From: DAOUJW01 sp965218945
Lineage (GTDB): Bacteria; Chloroflexota; Dehalococcoidia; Lucifugimonadales; UBA2985
Length of the DNA: 64,000 bases
Reading direction: 5' to 3'
Assembly: GCA_965218945.1 (NCBI GenBank)
Contig: OZ244718.1
Span: forward strand, 2,418,001 to 2,482,000
In this document: one piece after another, positions 28,001-35,600 of the stretch
How the letters are laid out: each line of letters begins with the position of its first letter
Position numbering within the stretch: position 1 is the stretch's first letter
The notes under the pieces: model-generated
The model's input: only the letters and a program-made list of their open reading frames with translations
Databases searched by the model: none
What the model was told of the DNA's origin: nothing
Position numbers and translations under genes: made by a program

Positions 28001-28923
28001 GCATCGACATCGTCTTCGACGAGGACCTGGACGCCACCGGCTCGGCGCCCGCGGCGTTGGCGTTCCAGGTGACCGTCGGCACCGCGTCGGCAGTCAACCC
28101 GTCGAGCGTCGACTTCCACGCCTCTGACGCCGACACGATCACCTTGACAATGGCCACCGCCGACACCATCGCCGCAGGCGGGACGGTGTCGGTTGCCTAC
28201 ACCAAGCCAGCCTCCAACGCCCTCGCCGACGCCGTGAGCAACGAGGTCGAGTCGTTCACCGGCCAGGCCGCGCCCAACCGGCCCGCCGCGCCCGTGGTGA
28301 CGCTGAGCGCGGGCGACGAGAAGCTGACGGCGACGTGGGCCGCCCCGGCCAACGGCGGCAGCGCCATCACCGGCTACACGGTGGAGCACAAGGTCGCCGG
28401 CGCCGCCGACTCGACCTATGTGGCGGTGACCCGCGCCGACGCGGCAGCCCTCACCGAGACGATCACCGGCCTGACCAATAACACCGAGTACACAGTGCGG
28501 GTGCGGGCAGGGAACGACGCCGGCGACGGCCCGTGGAGCGCGGAGGCGTCGGAAACGCCCATGGCGGCCGACACCACAGCCCCGTCGGCGTCGTCGTCGA
28601 AGGTGTCCGCCGACGGCATGAGCATCGACATCGTCTTCGACGAGGACCTGGACAGCACGGTCTCGGCGCCCGCCGCGGACGTGTTCGACGTGACCGTCGA
28701 CGGCGGCACAGCCGTCAACCCGACGAGCGTCGACTTCCACGCCTCTGACGCCGACACGATCACCTTGACAATGGCCACCGCCGACACCATCGCCGCGGGC
28801 GGGACGGTGTCGGTTGCCTACACCAAGCCAGCCTCCAACGCCCTCGCCGACGCCGCGAGCAACAAGGTGGCGACGTTCACCGGCCAGGCGGCGCCCAACC
28901 GGCCCGCCCCGCGCCCGCGGTGA
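19021..28923 (+). CDS. giant secreted multidomain protein, first part (PPC, FN3, Calx-beta, SwmB, degenerate peptidase)
   Basis: The first available start after the TAA at 18706 is GTG 19021, but it falls inside a domain. The coding sequence really begins at 18610. Order of domains: PPC-like (18730-19115), FN3, two more PPC-like domains (to 20235), three Calx-beta repeats (20272-21292), SwmB, two FN3, a metallopeptidase-like domain without zinc ligands (22258-23145), FN3, a cadherin-like sandwich, the first copy of an unrecognised ~190-aa domain (23740-24429), an Ig/invasin-like domain, then alternating SwmB and FN3 modules. Many DDD/GDxD motifs suggest calcium binding. There is no LPXTG, transmembrane or other anchor. 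It probably acts outside the cell in adhesion or matrix building. The frame ends at 28921 after a 2-bp insertion relative to sister repeats and continues functionally at 28984. Confidence 0.8.
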   Translation: MTFTPPESGTYYARVSGDRDETGSYTLSVTEVPPEPPARPTGVIGASSQDLVKLFWTDPQDGSINGYRIMRREPRADDSGQFVAVNEDTGSGETTYTDDTVEPDRVYVYQVRAIGSGGVSEPSRDVKVRGNTEVGQGFREGATDLPADATTSGVVVVDGFGARGAIHEPIHRPDNYRDLDTDWFAVELKTGRTYRIDMKGAILVAPGTYADDELTLFLPQINAIYDADGDYLFNTWSRDESSAHHLFRVTFHAHADGTYYIAASGESFEAGGYELRVIDITRDADEHAADPSTTGTVAVGGSTTGKIDFSGDRDWFKVTLAAGTEYQVDLEGQDTGRGSLRDPVLRGIFDADGNEIPYLRDDDGGGAGSNARVTFTPGANGVYYVAAGSFGDYLEGTYTLSVKEVVEEDDDGTTPVAVTVEFGAASYTATEGGTAATVTVNLSADPERSVTIPIVAAGAGGAGTGDYSLSATSVTIAGSSTSATFTVTATDDSVDDDGESVNLSFGTLPDEVSPGTQSTATVNLTDNDHPQVTAQFGAATYTATEGGSAVTVTVNLSADPERSVTIPIVAAGADGAGSGDYSLSATSVTIASGSTSATFTVTASDDSVDDDDESVTLSFGTLPDEVSPGTQSTATVNLTDNDHPQVTAEFGAATYTATEGGSAVTVTVNLSADPERSVIIPIVAAGADGAGSGDYSLSATSVTIDSGDTSATFTVTAVDDSVDDDGESVNLAFGTLPDRVSPGTQSTATVNLTETDSTSPSASSAQVSADGTTIDIVFDEDLDATGSAPAATAFKVTVDGGTPVTPDNVDFHASDADTFTLTMAAADAIVAGATVTVAYDKPEDNPLKDAAGNEVATFTGQAAANRLDAPAEVRAYAGNGRVEVEWDAPASGDAPSGYQVQWKAPSDGAYDATRSATVVAGVTEYAITGLTNGDSYEVAVRALDDSNNLVNEAAESPEVTVGQPKAVADLTAAGRHKDFRVDWDAPDERGEGFAQDDEGNPALVYRVSWMQASETAQVRCLTATAANRFKDGTSNPGDGDTYQIKVEARFETDPAVDESVTGCADQTGFGPESSTSATVGRAMTGDSDHAALQAGLEAAVTVREQQQPWMRTAWEQLKTAPFLGVQAKDRDRDDYGVFHSQDCTLSSETFETDALDSCESGKFQMDVDWDLMPDEEFEYILARELGQTWFYNTGIHDAQSRSPVGRALLYFSQQDFKGDDSKHIVCTFDAMADVIAHVAVGTPSTALGSYGTACFTDGRTEPAQLTEEVVVHALHPSGADPDGNDTTSSWFTDTYATGAEAWAAVESITPREQKDPPDPLVFPWSRGMVVILLQDEFGGYCSALVANGAAFGTDFFDNVGGGNDVTDPWNTFGCEPGAPTGVTVSEPNSQKIIDVAWTAPTKSGAPITDYTVQWRTTTQTWAQANSQTIDASPPEFQISVNPSERYVVRVRAVNSIGDGEWGAEVTSDAADDDANLTALSVDGTSVEDFDKDTTGYSLSVAGTVARVTFVAAASHDDATVAYSVNADADADADSVTDGHQVDLDGGSNEVVITVTAQDGTTTKDYTVTVHRAAVPHDWSLRPEGVPIGGMFRLLFITSTTRDGWGTDIDPYDAHVQSALAADGAHEDIRDYSPWFKALAGVADGTDPRTHTGTHPVDDGSGVAIWWLNGPLAAADNDDFYEYDRANSSFCSRADDDDCYDGWAHSDPAYLESGEAKNFISSQAAGNTTSLFPNAFVWTGTGPNGERAPSKHLGSSGGIQASTYGVPDDNESVWSDPFPNDEGIGLSLNNTLGLYGLSDTLYVEPPDAPYATVAAITSTPANGTDYRAGETITATVTFSEAVEVDTTSGTPSLGLGIGSNTRDADYQSIDSTGTVLTFAYPVVGDDEDLDGIAVAMGALKLNGGAITGATGDHNGVAAALTHAAITADENQKVDGDLDATAPAVDSAKVSTDGMSIDIVFDEDLDATGSEPAALAFQVTVGTASAVNPSSVDFHATAATTVVLTMGTAIAAGETVSVAYTKPASNALADAASNKVATFTGQAAPNRPAAPAVSLTAGDGKLTATWAAPANGGSTITHYDVEWKTAAQTWDEAATAGQSDTATSPYEITGLTNGIEHTVRVRAANAAGDGPWSAEASETPMAADTTAPSASSAKVSADGMSIDIVFDEDLDSTVSAPAADVFDVTVDGGTAVNPTSVDFHATAATTVVLTMTTAIAAGETVSVAYTKPASNALADAASNEVESFTGTDAIAAPNRPAAPVVTLTAGNGKLTATWAAPANGGSAITGYTVEHKVAGAADSTYVAVTRADAAALTETITGLTNNTEYTVRVRAGNDAGDGPWSAEASETPMAADTTAPSASAAKVSADGMSIDIVFDEDLDATGSAPAADVFDVTVDGGTAVNPTSVDFHASDADTVVLTMGSADTIAAGGTVSVAYTKPASNALADAASNKVATFTGTDAIAAPNRPAAPVVTLSAGDEKLTATWAAPANGGSAITRYDVQWKTASQTWDEAETAGQSDTATSPYEITGLTNGIEHTVRVRAANAAGDGPWSAEASETPMAADTTAPSASASKVSADGMSIDIVFDEDLDATGSAPAALAFQVTVGTASAVNPSSVDFHASDADTITLTMATADTIAAGGTVSVAYTKPASNALADAVSNEVESFTGQAAPNRPAAPVVTLSAGDEKLTATWAAPANGGSAITGYTVEHKVAGAADSTYVAVTRADAAALTETITGLTNNTEYTVRVRAGNDAGDGPWSAEASETPMAADTTAPSASAAKVSADGMSIDIVFDEDLDATGSAPAADVFDVTVDGGTAVNPTSVDFHASDADTVVLTMGSADTIAAGGTVSVAYTKPASNALADAASNKVATFTGTDAIAAPNRPAAPVVTLSAGDGKLTATWAAPANGGSAITRYDVQWKTASQTWDEAETAGQSDTATSPYEITGLTNGIEHTVRVRAANAAGDGPWSAEASETPMAADTTAPSASASKVSTDGMSIDIVFDEDLDATGSAPAALAFQVTVGTASAVNPSSVDFHASDADTITLTMATADTIAAGGTVSVAYTKPASNALADAVSNEVESFTGQAAPNRPAAPVVTLSAGDEKLTATWAAPANGGSAITGYTVEHKVAGAADSTYVAVTRADAAALTETITGLTNNTEYTVRVRAGNDAGDGPWSAEASETPMAADTTAPSASSSKVSADGMSIDIVFDEDLDSTVSAPAADVFDVTVDGGTAVNPTSVDFHASDADTITLTMATADTIAAGGTVSVAYTKPASNALADAASNKVATFTGQAAPNRPAPRPR
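20272..21297 (+). repeat. three tandem Calx-beta modules, 342-bp period
   Basis: Units begin at 20272, 20614 and 20956 and are 114 codons each. Each reads EFGAAxYTATEGG, NLSADPERSV, GDYSLSATSVTI, DDSVDDDxESV and ends NLTDND or NLTETD, as in Calx-beta domains that bind calcium. DNA identity between units is very high, showing recent expansion. Confidence 0.85.
22258..23145 (+). other. degenerate metallopeptidase-like domain (copy 1)
   Basis: This region (SDHAALQAGLEAAVTVREQQ through DPWNTFGC) aligns along its length with 40495-41310. The shared landmarks are M/IDxDWDLxPxExF, SPVGRAL/GPVGRAV, LYFxxQxxKG, CFxDxRTEP, HPSGADP and SSWFTDT. At the active-site position it reads ARELGQTW instead of HELAH, so both zinc His are lost (Arg at 22567, Gln at 22579). 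The later Glu is also changed (FDAMAD). It should be catalytically dead and may have a structural or binding role. Confidence 0.7.
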
Positions 28924-29660
28924 GCCTGACCGCGGGCGACGCCGACTCGAAGCTGACCCGCGCCGACGGCGACGTGGGCCGCAGTGCCGGGCCACGCCGG
29001 CGACGGCCCGTGGAGCGCGGAGGCGTCGGAAACGCCCATGGCGGCCGACACCACAGCCCCGTCGGCGTCGTCGTCGAAGGTGTCCGCCGACGGCATGAGC
29101 ATCGACATCGTCTTCGACGACGACCTGGACAGCACGGTCTCGGCGCCCGCCGCGGACGTGTTCGACGTGACCGTCGACGGCGGCACAGCCGTCAACCCGA
29201 CGAGCGTCGACTTCCACGCCTCTGACGCCGACACGATCACCTTGACAATGGCCACCGCCGACACCATCGCCGCGGGCGGGACGGTGTCGGTTGCCTACAC
29301 CAAGCCAGCCTCCAACGCCCTCGCCGACGCCGCGAGCAACAAGGTGGCGACGTTCACCGGCCAGGCGGCGCCCAACCGGCCCGCCGCGCCCGCGGTGAGC
29401 CTGACCGCGGGCGACGGGAAGCTCACGGCGACGTGGGCCGCGCCGGCCAACGGCGGCAGCACGATCACCCACTACGACGTGGAGTGGAAGACCGCTGCCC
29501 AGACCTGGGATGAAGCCGCAACCGCCGGGCAGTCGGACACCGCCACCAGCCCATATGAGATCACCGGCCTGACCAACGGCATCGAGCACACGGTGCGGGT
29601 ACGTGCGGCGAACGCCGCCGGCGACGGCCCGTGGAGCGCGGAGGCGTCGGAGACGCCGTT
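24830..29660 (+). repeat. alternating SwmB and FN3 module array
   Basis: About eight units of a SwmB-like module (SxxKVSADGMSIDIVFDEDLD, then VDFHAxxAxT, VAYTKPASNALADA) alternate with FN3 modules (PNRPAAP, LTATWAAPANGGS, ITGLTNGIEHTVRVRA, GDGPWSAEASETP). The DNA is almost identical between units. The unit at 28.57-29.06 kb has lost most of its FN3 module. Confidence 0.85.
25840..28570 (+). repeat. near-perfect 1,251-bp tandem duplication
   Basis: The segment from about 25840 is repeated at an offset of exactly 1,251 bp (417 codons: SwmB-FN3-SwmB-FN3). Long stretches such as 25914-26288 and 27165-27539 encode identical peptides. Only a few substitutions are seen, for example KVSADGM to KVSTDGM near 27985. 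This implies very recent duplication or gene conversion. Confidence 0.85.
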
Positions 29661-32600
29661 CAGTCCCCCCGACGCGCCGGGCGGCCTGAACGCGCAGGTC
29701 ACCTACCGGGAGGTCGAGCTCTCCTGGAACGATCCGAACAACAGCGACATCGAAAGCTACCAGTACCGGGTGAGCGACGACGGCGGCAACAACTGGGACC
29801 CGGACTGGACCGAGATCGACGGGAGCGGCGCCTCGACCACCAGCCTTACCCTCTCCGACCTGGACCACAGGACGGAGTACACGTTCGGGGTGCGGGCGGT
29901 GGTTGCGGGAGTCTCAGGGGAAGCCGCGTCGGTCACCGCCACGCCGGCGGCCACCGGGGTGCCCCACGACTGGGACCTGCGGCCGCCGGGCATCGCCACG
30001 GGGGAGACGTTCCGCCTGCTGATCGTCACCTCCGACACGCGCAACGGTGAATCGGGGGATGTCGACGACTACAACGACCACGTGCAGGACGCGGTGGCTT
30101 CGGGCCACGCCGACATCCAGGAATACAGCTCGGATTTCCGGGCGCTGGTCGGGACCAGGGACGGCGCGGCGCCCAGGGACAACACCCACTCGAATCCGGA
30201 CAGCGACGGGGACGGCGAGCAGATCTGGTGGCTCAACGGACCGAGGGCTGCCAACGACTACGCCGATTTGTACGACGACGACGGCTGGGACCACACCAAC
30301 CCGGTGAGAACGGAATCGGGCGGCTCCTTGACCTACTACCACGATGATGACGAAAGTCAATCCGCTTGGGAGCGATTTGTCTGGACGGGCGCCCGGCGCG
30401 ACGGTAGTCGCGCCGGCAGAGGGCATCTGGGAAGCGACCAAGTTAATCGCGCCTTTGTCGGCGTTCCCTACTTCATGAGTGACCCCATAAGGCATGAAGT
30501 CTATGCAAGGACCCTCAACGCGACCCTCCGTTTGTACGGTCTCTCTCCGGTCTTCCGCGTCGAGGCGCCGGACGCTCCCTACGCGACGACGGCCGCCATC
30601 ACGACGGACCCGGCTAACGGGACCGACTACCGGGCCGGCGAGGTGGTCAAGGCCACCGTGACTTTTAGCGAGGATGTGACGGTGACGGGGACGCCGCAGT
30701 TGCCGCTAAGAATCGGCGACGAGGAGCGCGACGCCGACTACGCGGCCGGCGACAGCAGCTCCACAGTGCTGTCGTTCTCATACTTGGTCACCGACGACGA
30801 CACCGACCGGGACGGCATCTCCATCGACGCCTTCGCCTTAAAGCTCAACGGAGGCAGCATCAAGCGCAAGGACACCAACGTGGACGCCGCGCTGACCCAT
30901 ACGCGCGTCCTCGCCGACGATGACCAGCGCGTCAACCTGCGCCCCCTTATCACGGACATTGAGGTGACCTCCACCCCCCAGGCGACCAACGCCCACGACA
31001 CCTACGGGCTGGGCGAGGACATCGAGATCACGGTGACCTTCAGCGAGGCGGTGAACGTGACGGGCGACGTGGCGTTCTGGTTCGGCGTCTCCGGGCAGCG
31101 CGAGGCGCGCCTGAAGAGCGGCAACGGCACTACCGAGCTGGTGTTCGCCTACACCGTGCAGGCCACCGACGACGACGACAACGGCATCTGGATCGGCGAT
31201 CACACCCACCCCACCAACCCGACCTTCGACCTCGAGGCCGGCCAGTCCGTCGTGGGCGCCGTCTCGGGCCTCGACGCCTTGCTGGAGCACGACGAGGTCG
31301 GGCAGCAGAACGACCACAAGGTGGACGGCAGCCTGACCGGCGCGGACGCCACCCTGTCGGCCCTGTCGCTCAGCGGCATCACGTTGGACCAGACGTTCAC
31401 CCCCGGCGCCACGGCCTACACCGCCACGACGAGCCTCTCCTCCACCACCGTCACCATCGGCATCTCCCAGGGTCAGAACGGGGCCACCGGGAGAATCGCC
31501 GCTCCCCCCGACGCCGACCTCAACGAGAGCGGCCACCAGGTGACGTTGGACGTGGGCGACACCACCATCAGGGTGACGGTGACTTCCTCCAACGCCGACT
31601 CGACCCGCACCTACACCGTCACCGTCACCCGCGAGGCCGCGACCGACACCACAGCCCCGGAGGTGTCCTCGGCGCGGGTCGTAGTCGGCAATGCGACCGA
31701 CGAGATTCACATCTTCTTCGACGAGGAACTCTCGCGCAGCCTACAGTTGCCCGCAGTGTCTGCGTTCCAGGTGACCATCGATGGCACGACTGTCAACCCG
31801 AACTACGTCGGGTTCCACACTACTGACACCAAGGGATTCGCTGTCGGTCTGCTCAGCACCGACAGGATCGCCGCGGGCGCCATCGTCACCGTCGACTACA
31901 CCAAACCGTCCGCGAACGCCCTCGCCGACGCCGCGAGCAACGAGGTCGAGTCGTTCACCGGCAAGGATGCGATTGCTGCGCCCAACCGGCCCGCCGCGCC
32001 CGTGGTGACGCTGAGCGCGGGCGACGGGAAGCTCACGGCGTCGTGGAGTGCGCCCGCCAACGGCGGCAGCGCCATCACCGACTACGACGTGCAGTGGAAG
32101 ACCGCCACCCAGACCTGGGATGAAGCCGAGACCGCCGGGCAGTCGGACACCGCCACCAGCCCCTATGAGATCACCGGCCTGACCAACGGCATCGAGCACA
32201 CCGTGCGGGCGCGGGCCAAGAACGCCGCCGGGGACGGCCCGTGGAGCGCGGAGGCGTCGGAGACGCCGAATTCGTCGGTCACCCAGGTGACGGCGGAGTT
32301 CGGCGCCGCCAATTACACCGCCATCGAGGGGCGCGGCGCCGTCACGATTACCGTGACCCTGAGCGCCGACCCGGAGCGCAGCGTGACCATCCCCATTACC
32401 GTGACCGAGAACGGCGGGGCCGGCAACGGCGATTACACCCGGTCGGCCACGTCGGTGACCATCGACAGCGGCGACACCTCGGCGACCTTCACCGTCACCG
32501 CAACCGACGACGACGTCTACGACGGCGACGGCAACGACGAGAGCTTGGCCCTGGGTTTCGGGGCCCCGCTGCCCGACGGGGTGAGCCGCGGCACTCGGGA

Positions 32601-35600
32601 CACCGCCACGGTCGGCCTCATCGACAACGAGGTGCTGATGGGTTCGGATGCGGTCCCTCCCATCCTCAAGGTCGGCGACAAGTTTCGGCTGTTGTTCGTC
32701 ACCTCGGGCGAGCGCGACCCCGCCTCGTCGGACATCGCCGACTACAACGCGTTCGTGCAGGCGGCGGCGGCGGAAGGCCGCTCCGGCATCCGGGCCTACA
32801 GCAGCCAGTTCCGGGTGCTGGGCAGCACCGCGGCGGTCTCCGCGCTCGACAACACCGCCACCAACTACACGTCGTCGAACCTCGGCGTGCCCATCTACTG
32901 GCTCGACGGCCCCAGGGCCGCCGACGAATACGGGGATTTTTATGACGGCTCGTGGGATCACCGCGATCCCGGCCGCGACGAGGACGGCGACGCGGTTCAT
33001 TTCTCCACGACGGATACCGTCTACACCGGCACCAGAGCAAATGGCACCACGTCCTCCAGCGCACCCCTGGGCGGAGACCGCGTGAAAGTGGCAAGGCCAC
33101 ATACTGCCGGAAACGAGATCGCTTACGGCAATCGGCGAGATCCGGGCTCAAGAACAGAACCGTTCTACGGCCTGTCGTTCGTGCTTCACGCTGTCGTGCC
33201 TGCGGACACGCCGTACGTGACCGGCGTCGAGGTGGCGTCGCCTCCTTCCGGCGGCGAGTATTTCGCGGGCGACACCATCAAGGTGGCGGTGACGTTCAGC
33301 GAGGAGGTCGACGTGACCGGCACGCCGACGTTCCCGCTGCGCATCGGCTCCAACACCCGCAATGCGGGGTATCAGGACGACGAAAGCACGGCGACCCGGC
33401 TGGTGTTCGCCTATGTCGTCGCTGATGACGACAGCGACGCTGACGGCATCGCCAGCAGGGGACGCGCCTTGGGGGTGCCCCCCGGCTCCGCGATCGCGCG
33501 CCAGGGCGTCAGCACGGTCGCGGCCTACGCGGGACCCATCGGGCTGGACACCGATCTCCGGGTCATTCCCGCGGTGAAGGCCGAGTTCGCCGCGGCGAGC
33601 TACACCGCGGCCGAAGGCGGCAGCGCCGTGACCGTGAAGGTGAACCTGGACCCCCAACCCGCACGCGAGGTGGTCATCACCATCTCCGCGACCACCAACG
33701 ACGGCGCCACTGGGGCCGACTACACCCTGTCGACCACCTCGTTGACCTTCGATAGCGACGAAAATACGGCCAGCTTCACCGTCTCGGCCACCAAAGACGA
33801 CGACGACGACGGCGGCGAGAGCCTGATCCTGGGCTTCGAAAGCCTGTCCGATGCGGTCAGCCCGGGCGGCACCCAGGACACCGCCACGGTGATCCTGCTG
33901 AACATCCCAGCCACCGTGGAGGTGCCGGCGGATTGGGACCTGATCCCGTCGGGCGTCGATACGGGCGGCCGGTTCCGGCTGCTGTTCGTCACCTCCGACC
34001 GGCGCAACGCCGCCTCGTCGAACATCGCCGTCTACAACAGCTTCGTGCGCGCCGCCGCGGCCGGCGGCCACGACGACATCCAGGCATACAGCGACCACTT
34101 CGCGGTGCTGGGCAGCACCGGGGCCGTGGACGCCAGGAACAATACGGGGACACACGGCGGCGGCGTGCCGATCTACTGGCTGAACGGACCCCGGGCGGCC
34201 AACAACTACCGGGACTTTTATGACGACTCCTGGGACCACGTCGACCCAGTCCGATTCGAAAGCGGCGCGACCGGGCATCTTACCGACGATTCTATTACCA
34301 ACAGGGTCTGGACCGGTACCGGCTCCGATGGCCTGCGCGCCGGGAACGGCAGCAATACCCTGGGAAGCTCTCGCCCCGAATTCGGGAGCCCAGGCCAGTT
34401 TGGTCATGCTGGGAACGTGATCGCAGGCGCTACCGCAAATCCGGACTATCAAGGATTTCTTTATGGCTTGTCCTTCGTGTTCCAGGTGGCGCCCAGCGAC
34501 GACGCCGATCTGAGCGACCTCACGGTGAACGGCGCCAGCGTGCCCGACGTCGCCGCCTGTACCACCGGCTGCACCCACACGGTGGGGAACGCGGCTGCTC
34601 GGGTCACCGTCGTCGCCGTCAAGTCGAACGACAACGCCCAGGTGGCCTACAGCACGACCGACGCCGACAACGGCACCGCAGGCCACCAGATGGACCTGGA
34701 GGTGGGCAACAACGAGGTGACCATCACCGTTACCGCCCAGGACGGCGTGGCCACCCAGACGTACACGCTCACCATTGTACGCACCGCGCTAGAGGTCGAG
34801 TTTGCCGCGGCGAGCTACACCGCGGCCGAGGGCGCGGGTGCCGTCACCGTTACTGTGAACCTGAGCACCGACCCGGAGCGCACGGTGGCGCTTCCCATCT
34901 CCGTGACCCCCAACGGCGCCGGCGGGGGCGACTACACCCTGTCGACCACCTCGTTGACCTTCAACAGTGGCGACACGTCGGCCGCCTTCACCGTCACCGC
35001 AGTAGATGACGAGGTCCTCGACGGCGACGTGGAATCCCTGACCCTGGGCTTGGAGACCCTGCCCGACGGGTGGAGCGCCGGCACGCAGAACACCACGACG
35101 GTCAGCCTGTTCGACAACGAAATCCCGATCACGTCGCGGGTGGTCCCCTTTGGGACCGCCATCGGCGGCGCGTTCCGGCTTCTGTTCGTTACGTCGGGCC
35201 AACGCAACGCCACCTCTTCGGACATCGCCGACTACAACGCCTTCGTGCAGGCGGCGGCGGCGGCGGGCCATGCCGACATCCAGGACTACAGCGGCCAGTT
35301 CCGGGCACTGGCCAGCACCGCGACGGTAGACGCCATCGACAATACCGCCACCAACTACACGAGCGACGACCGCGGTGTTGTCATCTGGTGGCTCACCGGT
35401 TCCCTCGATGCCGCCGACAGCTACATGGACTTCTACGACGGCTCCTGGGACTTCCGCGATCCCGGCCGCGACGAGAACGGCGACTCGGTGGATTTCCAGC
35501 AGAACGCGAGTGGGCGGGTCTGGACCGGCACCAAGTCCGACGGCACCGCGTCCTCCCACCCCCTGGGCAGCAGCACCCCGGACTACGGGGAACCCGCCTC

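Noticed and set aside
22654..29868. A 2,404-codon open frame on the minus strand
   Set aside because: It is antisense to the giant repeat protein and consists of Arg/Gly/His-rich repeats that mirror the SwmB/FN3 modules. High GC and GAC/GCC codon use remove stops from the opposite frame.
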